Assembly (NCBI RefSeq): GCF_947855115.1
Contig: NZ_CANTZW010000001.1
Location: forward strand, 248,001-312,000
DNA length: 64,000 nucleotides
Origin: an uncultured Parabacteroides sp.
GTDB taxonomy: Bacteria; Bacteroidota; Bacteroidia; Bacteroidales; Tannerellaceae
Reading direction: 5' to 3'
In this document: positions 34,291 to 43,320 of the stretch, one piece after another
Position numbering within the stretch: the stretch's first letter is position 1
Layout of the letters: every line of letters begins with the position of its first letter
Program-made: the position numbers and the translations under genes
Notes under the pieces: generated by a model
What the model saw: the letters and a program-made list of their open reading frames with translations, nothing else
The model's database searches: none
Told to the model about the DNA's origin: nothing

Positions 34291-34877
34291 TCTCGCAAGA
34301 TATAATAAACGGGCGCTGTGGTTGGTGCGGAACCGATGAGCTATATGTGAGGTATCACGACCAAGAATGGGGAAAACCGGTGACTGACGATAAGACTCTG
34401 TTCGAGTTTCTCGTATTAGAGAGCGCCCAAGCCGGCTTGAATTGGATAACTATCCTCAAGAAACGTGAGGGGTATCGCAAGGCTTTTCATGATTTCGACA
34501 TCAAGCGGGTGGCACAAATGACCGATGAAGATATCGAACGGTTGACACAGTTTAACGGTATCGTGAAGAACCGTTTGAAAATCAAGTCGACAATCACGAA
34601 CGCAAGGTTATTCCTCGCCATACAGAAAGAGTTCGGTAGTTTTTATAACTATACATTATCGTTCTTTCCCGACAAAAAACCGATCGTTAACACTTTCCGG
34701 TCATTGAGCGAGATCCCGGTATCATCTCCGGAATCCGACGCGATGAGCAAGGATATGAAAAAACGAGGATTTAAATTCTTTGGGGCTACGATTTGCTACG
34801 CCTACTTGCAGGCCTCGGGATTTATCGACGATCATCTGGCAGACTGCGTTTGCCGAAAAAAGAAAATCAATTCCTAA
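34287..34877 (+). CDS. tag: DNA-3-methyladenine glycosylase I
   Basis: Tag removes 3-methyladenine from alkylated DNA in base-excision repair. The 196-residue product starts with the family signature GRCGWCGTDELYVRYHDQEW. The catalytic/recognition segment FEFLVLESAQAGLNWITILK (with E and W in the base pocket) and the zinc-binding end HLADCVC are present. Length is normal. It overlaps the ketopantoate-reductase-like gene by four bases, so translation is coupled although the functions differ. Confidence 0.94.
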   Translation: MISQDIINGRCGWCGTDELYVRYHDQEWGKPVTDDKTLFEFLVLESAQAGLNWITILKKREGYRKAFHDFDIKRVAQMTDEDIERLTQFNGIVKNRLKIKSTITNARLFLAIQKEFGSFYNYTLSFFPDKKPIVNTFRSLSEIPVSSPESDAMSKDMKKRGFKFFGATICYAYLQASGFIDDHLADCVCRKKKINS

Positions 34878-34927
34878 CGTTACACCTATATAAATAATTA
34901 TCTTCGCGGGAGGTTAAAGAATAATTT

Positions 34928-35638
34928 ATGAAGACGTTACTTGACGTGCATACCCACACGACAGCCAGTGGGCATGCGTTTAGCACCTTGCAAGAAATGG
35001 TATTGGCCGCTTCCGAGAAAGGACTTAAGCTACTGGGTATAACAGAGCATGCGCCCGGCATACCTGGAACATGCGCCCCGATTTACTTTCGTAACCTGCA
35101 CGTGGTTCCCCGCCTGATGTATGGCATAGAATTATTGCTCGGGGCAGAATTAAATATCATCGACTATAAGGGTACGATCGATCTGGGTGAGGAATATTTC
35201 CCGATGCTGGATATCCGGATAGCGGGTATCCATTCGCTTTGTTATAAACCGGGAACTGTCGAACAAAATACGGATGCGATGATCGGGGCGATCCGCAATC
35301 CGTATATCCATATCATCAGCCACCCGGGAGACGGCACAGCCGAGGTAGATTTCGAGCCGATCGTATTAGCGTCCAAAGAATATCATACATTGCTGGAAAT
35401 CAACAACAGCTCTCTCAACCCCGTCCGCAAGAAACTAGCCGCTAGAGACAATAACCTTACGATCTTACGTCTTTGCAAAAAATACGAGGTCCCTGTTATT
35501 TTAGGTAGCGATGCGCATATATCTTTCGATATAGCCAGGTACGATTATGTCTATGAGTTATTGCAGGAGACAAGATTCCCGGAGAAATTGATATTAAACG
35601 ACAAGATAGAGGCATTCAAGAAATTTATAGGGATATAA
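34928..35638 (+). CDS. PHP-domain phosphatase (YcdX-like)
   Basis: The 236-residue protein has a PHP metal-dependent hydrolase core: DVHTHTTASGHAFSTL at residue 5, LGITEHAPGIPG, IHIISHPGDGTA, and LGSDAHISFDIA near the end. These place nine metal-binding His/Asp/Glu residues for three metals. YcdX-like proteins are phosphatases of small phosphoesters, exact substrate unknown. A near-consensus -7 box (TATCTTCG, 34899-34906) lies upstream, so it may have its own promoter. It is followed by array II. Confidence 0.88.
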   Translation: MKTLLDVHTHTTASGHAFSTLQEMVLAASEKGLKLLGITEHAPGIPGTCAPIYFRNLHVVPRLMYGIELLLGAELNIIDYKGTIDLGEEYFPMLDIRIAGIHSLCYKPGTVEQNTDAMIGAIRNPYIHIISHPGDGTAEVDFEPIVLASKEYHTLLEINNSSLNPVRKKLAARDNNLTILRLCKKYEVPVILGSDAHISFDIARYDYVYELLQETRFPEKLILNDKIEAFKKFIGI

Positions 35639-35718
35639 GACTTTCTATAATACTTTTTTGAATCACTATAATACACGAGGAATCAACCAATTACAGTTTT
35701 CTTAAATTTCCCGCAAAA

Positions 35719-35820
35719 GAAACTTTAGTTTCTTCCTATAGAAACTAAGGTTTCTCCAGCAGGAAACTAAAGTTTTTCTTAGGAGAAACCAGAGTTTTCT
35801 CCTAAGAAAACCGGAGTTTC
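35719..35820. repeat. Array II: five quasi-palindromes spaced exactly 22 bp
   Basis: The units are 35719 GAAACTTTAGTTTC, 35741 GAAACTAAGGTTTC, 35763 GAAACTAAAGTTTT, 35785 GAAACCAGAGTTTT and 35807 AAAACCGGAGTTTC (14 bp each). Starts are 22 bp apart without exception, and the linkers are 8 bp and variable. Linkers 3 and 4 are complementary, so a 15-bp perfect stem (35774-35788 with 35796-35810) also centres on unit 4. The array lies between convergent genes. It is not a CRISPR, because the linkers are far too short for spacers. Confidence 0.85.
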
Positions 35821-35852
35821 TTCCGAAGATGATTGCCCCTTCTTATACTACG

Positions 35853-37580
35853 TTATTTACAATGTTCCTTTATCAATTTATCCACGACCGGGTCACCCAG
35901 CTCTTTAGCCTTATTGAAAGCCTCACAAGCCTCTGCCTTCTTGCCCTGGCGGACATAGCAAATACCTCGCAGACGGTAACAGGAAGCGAAATCCGGAGCG
36001 ATCTTCAGGGCATTCTCCAAGCTCTTCAATGCCTGATCGTAATTTTCCATACGGATATATACAGACGCTTCCTCCGCATGATAAGTCGGATCGCCCGGAT
36101 TCAACCGGATAGCGTCTTGAATATCGGCCAAAGCACCGGGAAAATCGTTCATGCGGAACTTCGCCTGTTCCCGGTAATAGAAGAAACGATCATCGACCTG
36201 CCCTTTCAAGATATCGTAATATAAATTATAATCGTCTACGGCCTCCTTGTATTGCATCAGTTTTAAACGAATATCCACCCGTTCCAAAAGATAGGGAGCA
36301 GCCTCGTTCGTTGGCGGGTTCCCGCATTTAGCGATGGCACTATCCAGCAAGGCGATGATATCCCCGAAATTGGCTCCCCGGATATTCTCCTTCGCCTTGG
36401 CCGCCCAATACCAAGAGGTAGAAGATGCCATATCGCTATCGTTCACCTTCATATAATCATCGAATGCTCGCTCGAAATCGCCCTTATAAAAATGGATGTC
36501 TCCCTCCAACTGGCGATAGACAGGCAGATCCTCTTCCCCGATCGCCTTTTGTATCGCCTCGGTAGCGGCATCGATAGTCCACTGTTCCTTATTCAAGGTC
36601 GTATCTGTAGCGGCCACACCGTAGATCAGCTTGGCACGGTTGAACCAGACATCTCCTTTCCGCTCGCTGAAACGGGAAGCCGTGTTTATATCTTCCAACG
36701 CCTTATCCAGATAAGTGGCCTGCCCGGCCTCCGTAGGAGCTAGATCCGCACGGTGGTAAGCGTAATGATTGGCTCGATTCAAATATCCGTCGGGAGAATC
36801 CGGGAACGTAGCGATAAAATCATTCAAGGTAGCCAGATAGGTCTTCGGATCTTGCGAGCTCGCCATCAAATACAAAGAGACCTGCGCCTGATTCACGTCC
36901 GACGGCCACGCCTTCCGGATACCAATCCGGCTATACGTGGAATTAAAAGCGTCTGCCGAATGGATTGTCAGGCTATTCGCATATCCCGCCGAAACCGCAT
37001 AGGAATCCTCTTTCTTCCCGGAAGCATCTTCCTGGGCCAAGCCGAACACCTCTCCATCTTCCGTCAATAAAGGAGAGTTTACCAGACCGCTCTCCAACGC
37101 CATCGATAACTTATAATAACTAAACGGGTCTTTCAACTTACTGACCTCCGAGACCGGCCCTACCCCGAACTTCGTGATCTTACCAGTCGAATAAGGCATC
37201 AGATAAGCGGTAGTTCCTTGCGCAATCGGCTCGCTGGCGATCGGCAAGAACACTACTTTCTTCGGAACCTCTACCTTAAATTTAATCACGTCATATAATT
37301 CATCGGCCCCTAAGATACGGCTTACCGGATACTCTTTTCCTCCGGCATCCGTCACGGTCGCCCTCTCCGCGTCCTTAAACAAGGAATAGCCGGACAACGC
37401 CTCACCGGTCTCGGTTACAAAGAATCCCGTACCGGATGCTTTCTTCAGGTTATCTTTCCCATAAGTCGTGATGGTAACCACCGCCTTCCGTTGTTTATCC
37501 ATCCACTTAGGAGCCTTCTTTTGCGCCGCCCCCCAAAACACTTGGCAACAAACCGTAATCAACAGAACAATTCTTCTCAT
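35853..37580 (-). CDS. Exported TPR protein with a degenerate trypsin-like domain
   Basis: The 575-residue protein has a signal peptide (LLITVCCQVFWGAA). Residues 30-225 follow the trypsin/DegP fold (GTGFFVTETGEALSGYSLFK, DELYDVIKFKVE, MALESGLVNSPLLTEDG), but the positions of the catalytic His and Ser appear to be Ser and Val, so it should not be a protease. The rest (about 250-575) is a series of TPR units, including YLNRANHYAYH, VWFNRAKLIYG, FHFY-like GDIHFYKGDFERAF, and a canonical last pair ASVYIRMENYDQALKSLENA and LRGICYVRQGKKAEACEAFN. It is probably a periplasmic scaffold. It has a perfect -7 box upstream. Confidence 0.88.
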   Translation of the reverse strand: MRRIVLLITVCCQVFWGAAQKKAPKWMDKQRKAVVTITTYGKDNLKKASGTGFFVTETGEALSGYSLFKDAERATVTDAGGKEYPVSRILGADELYDVIKFKVEVPKKVVFLPIASEPIAQGTTAYLMPYSTGKITKFGVGPVSEVSKLKDPFSYYKLSMALESGLVNSPLLTEDGEVFGLAQEDASGKKEDSYAVSAGYANSLTIHSADAFNSTYSRIGIRKAWPSDVNQAQVSLYLMASSQDPKTYLATLNDFIATFPDSPDGYLNRANHYAYHRADLAPTEAGQATYLDKALEDINTASRFSERKGDVWFNRAKLIYGVAATDTTLNKEQWTIDAATEAIQKAIGEEDLPVYRQLEGDIHFYKGDFERAFDDYMKVNDSDMASSTSWYWAAKAKENIRGANFGDIIALLDSAIAKCGNPPTNEAAPYLLERVDIRLKLMQYKEAVDDYNLYYDILKGQVDDRFFYYREQAKFRMNDFPGALADIQDAIRLNPGDPTYHAEEASVYIRMENYDQALKSLENALKIAPDFASCYRLRGICYVRQGKKAEACEAFNKAKELGDPVVDKLIKEHCK

Positions 37581-37610
37581 TTCGCTTTCATGTTATCAGA
37601 ATATATACCG

Positions 37611-37618
37611 CAAATGTA
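37611..37618 (-). promoter_or_regulatory. -7 promoter box of the TPR protein gene
   Basis: TACATTTG on the minus strand matches TAnnTTTG exactly and predicts a leader of about 24 bases. Confidence 0.6.
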
Positions 37619-37703
37619 AATATTTATACTGGATAGCCCAATAAAAAGAATCTTTCTATCTGCCAAACTTATGGAAAATAAAGGATATGATAAAGTTACC
37701 GCT

Positions 37704-39299
37704 TTAATATTCGTCAACCTTCTGGTCTACACGGAACTTATTCAAACGAGCTTGCAAGCGAGCTTGGATATCGGCGTACTCCGGATTGTCGTATAAATTA
37801 TTCAACTCATTCGGATCATTTTGCAAGTCGTAAAGTTCGTTACAATTGATCGCATCACGCTTCTCATCTTTCTCTCCATAGAAATGTATTAGTTTATAAC
37901 GGTTATCACGCACACCATCATGACGGCGTACCATATGGATCGCAGGATAATCATAGTAATGATAGTACAGATACTCACGCCAATCTTTTGGAGTCTCGCC
38001 TCCAAACAAAGGAACCAAAGAAGTCCCTACCATATAATCCGGTTTCTCGATACCGGCTATATCCAGATAAGTCGGGGCATAATCAATATTCTGCACCAAG
38101 GCCATACATTCACTTCCGGCCTTAATCTTAGCGGGATAACGGATAATCAACGGCGTACGGAAAGACTCCTCATACATGAAACGCTTGTCGAACCAACCAT
38201 GCTCACCCATATAGAAACCCTGATCCGACGTGTAAACAATCACGGTATTATCCATGAGACCCTCCTTTTCCAAGTAGGCAATCAAACGCCCCACCTCATC
38301 ATCTATAGATTTGATACAACGTACATAATCCTTGATATAACGTTGATATTTCCACTTAACCAAATCTTCTCCTTTCAGGTTCTCATTGATAAATTTCTCG
38401 TTACGAGGTTTGTAAGAAGCGACCCAAGCTTCCCGTTGTTCCGGAGTCATTCGATCCAAAGAGGCATTCCATCCTTTGATATTCCATTCATTTTTATAAG
38501 CCTCTTTTTCTTTCAGTTCATCTACCTTCAAGTCGTACACCATTGTCATACTGTTCTTGATATTCATCTCTTGTGTACTTGCGGCTGAACAACGAGTGGC
38601 ATAATCATCGTTAAAAGTATCCGGATAAGGGAATTCCACCTCCTCATACAAATCCATATATTTCGTTGGCGGCATCCAGTTACGATGCGGAGCCTTATGA
38701 TGAACCAACAAGCAGAAAGGCTTGTCTTTCTCCCTGCCTTCTAGGAATTCTATGGCATGATCAGTGATACACTCCGTCGCATACCCTTCCTCTTTCACAT
38801 ATTTACCATTCGATTCCGGGCTTTTGAACTCAGGATTATAATAATCGCCTTGATCCCATAATACTCGATAATAGTCGAACCCCTTAGGTTCACATTGCAT
38901 ATGCCATTTACCCACGACAGCGGTTTGATAACCATGTTCCCGCAAAATCTCCGAGAAAAACACCTTGGTCGTATCGATTCCCTTTCCTAACCGCCTTTGC
39001 CCGTTCTGGTGACTGTAAAGCCCAGTCATCAAGCAAGCACGGCTCGGCGTGGAAAGCGAGTTTTCGACAAACGCCTGCCGGAACAACATACCCTCAGAGG
39101 CCAAACGATCCAAGTTTGGCGTAGGAGCCAATTTTCCTAACGCATGTCCGTAGGCACTAATGGTTTGATACGAATGATCATCTGTCATAATATGGATGAT
39201 ATTCAGTGGTTTCTCTACCGCTTCTTTTTGTTCTGTTCCACAAGCGGAGAACAACAGGGCGGGAGTCAATAAAGCTCCCGCAATAGTCATATTTTTCAT
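37704..39299 (-). CDS. Sulfatase lipoprotein (S1 family; tandem copy A)
   Basis: The 531-residue S1 sulfatase should remove sulfate esters from a glycan. It has a lipobox (LFSAC, Cys20). The maturation motif is SxPxR (NSLSTPSRACLMTG), with Ser83 to be converted to formylglycine by an anaerobic maturase, which is not encoded in this window. Metal and sulfate contacts include MTDDHSYQ, VGKWHMQC, HHKAPHRNW, YTSDQGFYMGEHGWFDKRF and the C-terminal YKLIHFYGEKD. These features resemble GlcNAc-6-sulfatase-like S1 groups, but the subfamily is inferred. It is the last gene of the PUL and follows a near-identical paralogue by 15 bases. Confidence 0.92.
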   Translation of the reverse strand: MKNMTIAGALLTPALLFSACGTEQKEAVEKPLNIIHIMTDDHSYQTISAYGHALGKLAPTPNLDRLASEGMLFRQAFVENSLSTPSRACLMTGLYSHQNGQRRLGKGIDTTKVFFSEILREHGYQTAVVGKWHMQCEPKGFDYYRVLWDQGDYYNPEFKSPESNGKYVKEEGYATECITDHAIEFLEGREKDKPFCLLVHHKAPHRNWMPPTKYMDLYEEVEFPYPDTFNDDYATRCSAASTQEMNIKNSMTMVYDLKVDELKEKEAYKNEWNIKGWNASLDRMTPEQREAWVASYKPRNEKFINENLKGEDLVKWKYQRYIKDYVRCIKSIDDEVGRLIAYLEKEGLMDNTVIVYTSDQGFYMGEHGWFDKRFMYEESFRTPLIIRYPAKIKAGSECMALVQNIDYAPTYLDIAGIEKPDYMVGTSLVPLFGGETPKDWREYLYYHYYDYPAIHMVRRHDGVRDNRYKLIHFYGEKDEKRDAINCNELYDLQNDPNELNNLYDNPEYADIQARLQARLNKFRVDQKVDEY

Positions 39300-39314
39300 A
39301 CTACATAATTTTTA

Positions 39315-40913
39315 TCAATACTCATCAACATTCAAGTCCGAGCGAAATTTATCCAAACGTTTTTGCAAACGAATCTGTGTCTCTAAATATTCCGGATTAT
39401 CATATAAGTTATTTAACTCGTTCGGATCATTCCGCAAATCGTAAAGCTCGCTGCAATTGATCGCATTACGTTTTTGATCCTTCTCCCCATAGAAATGAAT
39501 CAACTTGTAGCGGTTATCCCGCACACCATCATGACGACGCACCATGTGAGTAGCCGGATAATCATAATAATGATAATACAAATACTCCCGCCAATCTTTC
39601 GGGGTCTCACCGCTCAATAACGGTACCAAAGAAGAACCTTCCATATAATCCGGCTTCTCTATGCCTGCTATATCCAGATAAGTCGGAGCATAATCCAAAT
39701 TCTGTACAAGCGCAGAACATTCGCTTCCTCCTTTAATCTTTCCCGGATAACGGATAATCAATGGAGTATGGAAAGACTCCTCATACATGAAACGCTTGTC
39801 GAACCAACCATGTTCGCCCATATAGTAGCCTTGATCCGACGTGTATACAATTACCGTATTATCCATCAAGCCTTCTTTTTCCAGATAAGCGATCAAACGC
39901 CCCACCTCGTCATCAATGGCTTTAATACAACGCACGTAATCCTTGACATAGCGTTGGTATTTCCATTTCAACAATTCATCTCCTTTTAAGTTTTGCTTGA
40001 TGAATTCCTCGTTACGAGGCTGGTAAGCGGCATTCCACGCCTCCTTTTGCTCCGGAGTCAACCGATCGAAAGCATTTCTCCACTTTTTCAAATCGGACTT
40101 CGCATCTATTTCCACATTTTGGTTGGCCCACTCCACCACCTTCATATCATAAGCCATAGTAATGCTATTTTTTATATTCATCTCTTGCGTACGAGCAGCA
40201 TCGCAACGTGTGGCATAATCATCATAAAACGTCTCCGGATAAGGGAATTCCACGTCCTCATATAAATCCAAATACTTCACGGGTGGCATCCAATTGCGAT
40301 GTGGAGCTTTATGATGTACTAACAAGCAGAAAGGTTTGTCTTTATCCCGGCCTTCTAAGAACTCCAAGGCATGATTGGTAATACATTCGGAAACATATCC
40401 TTCCTCCTTGATATATTGGCCGTTCGAATCCGAACCTTTAAATGTTGGATTATAATACTCCCCCTGTCCTTTCAGTATCCGATAAAAATCGAAGCCCTTT
40501 GGCTCGCATTGCATATGCCATTTACCCACGACAGCGGTTTGGTAACCATGTTCCCGCAATATCTCGGAGAAGAATACCTTTGTAGTATCAATCCCCTTAC
40601 CCAATTGCCTCTGCCCATTTTGATGACTATACAAACCTGTCATCAAGCAAGCACGACTTGGAGTAGAGAGTGAGTTCTCGACAAATGCCTGCCGGAACAA
40701 CATACCCTCAGATGCCAAACGATCCAAGTTTGGCGTAGGTGCCAACTTACCTAAGACATGGCCATAAGCACTAATGGTCTGATAAGAATGGTCATCCGAC
40801 ATAATGTGGATAATGTTCATGGGGTTCTTTCCCACCTCCTTCTGTCCGGTTCCACAAGCGCAGAACAACAAAGCGGGAGCCATCAATGCTCCTGTAACGA
40901 TAGTTCGTTTCAT
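39315..40913 (-). CDS. Sulfatase lipoprotein (S1 family; tandem copy B)
   Basis: The 532-residue paralogue of the next gene downstream, nearly identical over most of its length: the same lipobox position (Cys20), SxPxR with Ser83, and metal-binding segments. The main difference is a stretch around residues 262-295 (VEWANQNVEIDAKSDLKKW here, DELKEKEAYKNEWNIKGW in copy A), a position that could line the substrate pocket. ATG 40913 is chosen because the longer frame starts with TTG. It lies 14 bases after the stop of the interrupted GH92 gene. A recent tandem duplication followed by local divergence is likely. Confidence 0.92.
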   Translation of the reverse strand: MKRTIVTGALMAPALLFCACGTGQKEVGKNPMNIIHIMSDDHSYQTISAYGHVLGKLAPTPNLDRLASEGMLFRQAFVENSLSTPSRACLMTGLYSHQNGQRQLGKGIDTTKVFFSEILREHGYQTAVVGKWHMQCEPKGFDFYRILKGQGEYYNPTFKGSDSNGQYIKEEGYVSECITNHALEFLEGRDKDKPFCLLVHHKAPHRNWMPPVKYLDLYEDVEFPYPETFYDDYATRCDAARTQEMNIKNSITMAYDMKVVEWANQNVEIDAKSDLKKWRNAFDRLTPEQKEAWNAAYQPRNEEFIKQNLKGDELLKWKYQRYVKDYVRCIKAIDDEVGRLIAYLEKEGLMDNTVIVYTSDQGYYMGEHGWFDKRFMYEESFHTPLIIRYPGKIKGGSECSALVQNLDYAPTYLDIAGIEKPDYMEGSSLVPLLSGETPKDWREYLYYHYYDYPATHMVRRHDGVRDNRYKLIHFYGEKDQKRNAINCSELYDLRNDPNELNNLYDNPEYLETQIRLQKRLDKFRSDLNVDEY

Positions 40914-40927
40914 ATACAATTCTTTTA

Positions 40928-43309
40928 TTAAAGTTCTTTACCCCAATTCTCATTCGGTTCCTTACCCATGAAAAGTTCCAATGTCGATCCGGCCTTTATA
41001 TCGGAGAAATCCAAATAGCACCTCGTGTACTCTTTTCCATTTAATAATGCCTTTTGAATGTAAACATTTTCCGATGTATTATCATGGGCTATAACCGTAA
41101 ACTTCTTTCCCGTAGCATAAGCCGGATCTAAATCAAACTCTATACGATCGAATACCGGGCTGGTAATCTCCATACGGGTATTACCCGGGCAAGATGGGTG
41201 TATACCTGAAGCAGACAACACATACCATGCGGACATCTGCCCGGCATCCTCATTACCGACAAGCCCTTCCAACGTAGCGTTCTTGTAGGCATTATCACAG
41301 ATATGGCGTGTCTATTTCTGCGTATTCCAAGGAGTTCCCAGCCGGTTAAATAAGAATGGGACTAAATGAACCGGCTCATTGGCATGGTTATAATAATCAT
41401 TCCATTTCAAGTTTTTAGGCGCTTTTTCAAAGAACTCGGTCAAGTCCGCTATCACGGCATCCCGACCTCCCATCAACTTAACCATTCCCGGTATATCATG
41501 AGGAACAAACCAACCTTGTTGATACGGATTACTCTCCGTACAACCCCACCCCTGTTGTAAACGTCCCTTGGGCTTCATGGGCGACCACTCACCATTCTCC
41601 AAACGCTGGCGAAACCACCCCATCTCCGGATCCCAGATATTATGATAAGCCTGACTTTTCTTTGCGTACACCTCGGCTTCCTCCTTCTTTCCCAAAGCTT
41701 TTGCCATCTCGGAGATACACCAATCAAAGTAGGCATACTCCAATGTAAGGGAAATACAACGATTACGATCGTCAAAACTATACCCATGTTTATCGTTACC
41801 AAATAAAGCAGACGTATTTTTAGCGTACGCATAAGCCTTCTCCACATCATAAGAGCGGATCCCTTTCACATAAGCGTCGGTCAAGACAGAAAGAGCTGGA
41901 TTTCCAATCATACAGCCAGAATAGGCATTAAAAAGTTCCCAACGCTCATAATACTCCTTACCACTCTGATCGGCCAATGTGATCAAAGAGTTCAACAGAT
42001 CGTTAACCACACCCGGATTGATGATAGACAACAACGGGGTCATACTACGGTACACGTCCCAGCCGCTGAAAACGGTGCGCTTAACGAACTTTCCATCCGT
42101 ACGATATATCTGGTAATCTCCTCCTACGTAACGGCCATCCACATCGGTATAGATACGAGGATCAAGCATCGTGCGGTAAAGGGCTGTGTAAAATATTATC
42201 TTTTGATCCGATGTACCACCAGTTATCCTTATCCGTCTCAATTCCTTGTTCCAGCTATCATAAGCCTCTTTACGCACTTTATCAAAATCCTTATCGGCGA
42301 TCTCTGCCTTGTAATTATTCTTTGCGCCTTGCAGATCTACATAAGAGATACCCACTTTAAGTGTCACCTGCTCACCTTCTCTCGAGGCAAACTCCGTGAA
42401 AAAACCGATGGATTTTCCTTCAAGTTCCGATTCCTCTCGAATCACTTCGGCTTCGGACAAACGTGTCTGATACTCGGTGCTCAATACATTATCGCGCTTT
42501 CTTTCCCAATTGTCAGGAATATCCGCACTCCAGAAACCATAGTTTTTCAAGGGCTTACTAAACTGACCATAAAAGTGAAGGGTATATTTCACTTGTCCCT
42601 TTCCATTTCCCCATCCCCCTTCATTGGGTGTACAACGAATCCACCCCTCAATAGTATTTTCATCTACCACACGGAGATACTGCCGTTCAGAAGCTCCCGC
42701 TACCCTTCGAGCCAAGTCCACTTGAATACGAGACCGGTCATTCTCGGGGAAAGTGAAACGCATAATACCACAGTGTGGAGAAGCCGAGGTCTCTGCCAAA
42801 ATATCATAATCGATAAGTTGTACGGAATAATAACCAGCCTTAGCAGTCTCGGTCTCCTTATCAAAGTAAGATCTCCATCCTTTTAAGCTACCATCTTCTC
42901 TTCCCGGAATAGTCTTAAGCTCGCCAGTAGTAGGCATAACCAAAAAGTTACCCATCTCACCAAACCACCCCACCCCACTCATTTGGGTTAAGGTAAAGCC
43001 TTCAATTGTCTTGTTTTCCTCACTATATCCAGAGCTAAAATCCTTTCCGGTAGCGGTATTCGGGTTAGCCTGTACCATTCCATAAGGAACAAAAGCCCCT
43101 GGGATAGTCTTACCCAATCCATGTAAACTACCAGACGCATCCGGATTACAACTCGCCCCGATAAAGGGATTTACATAATCAGCCGGATTAAATGGCTCTA
43201 TATCAATAGAGGCGTAAGAATTCAAACTATAAAAGGCGCTTAGAAATATTCCTAAGATATTTTTTATATTTCGTATCATATCGCACATAGCTTTATATAT
43301 TTTACTCAC
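40928..43309 (-). pseudogene. GH92 alpha-mannosidase gene interrupted by one in-frame amber codon
   Basis: From the start near 43309 (ATG 43279 also possible) a signal peptide and normal GH92 sequence run for 665 codons: DYVNPFIGASCNPDASGSLH, GFTLTQMSGVGWFGEMGN, VFSGWDVYRSMTPLLSIINP, then GCTESNPYQQGWFVPHDIPG. It ends at TAG (41312-41314) just after RLGTPWNTQK. The same frame continues without shift for about 127 codons (TRHICDNAYKNATLEGLVGN and EDAGQMSAWYVLSASGIHPS) to 40928. The intact paralogue has QPWKTQKYVAQ here, so TAG replaces a Tyr or Trp codon. The lost part holds the catalytic NED motif, so the truncated protein should be inactive. Everything else is undamaged, which suggests a recent mutation. 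Confidence 0.88.
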
Positions 43310-43320
43310 TTATAGATGTG

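Noticed and set aside
35719..35820. CRISPR array
   Set aside because: The period is only 22 bp with 8-bp linkers and there are no cas genes. Spacers would be far too short.
41312..41314. Programmed stop-codon read-through or recoding in the GH92 gene
   Set aside because: No other gene in the window uses internal TAG, no recoding structure is evident and TAG is an ordinary stop here. A nonsense mutation is simpler.
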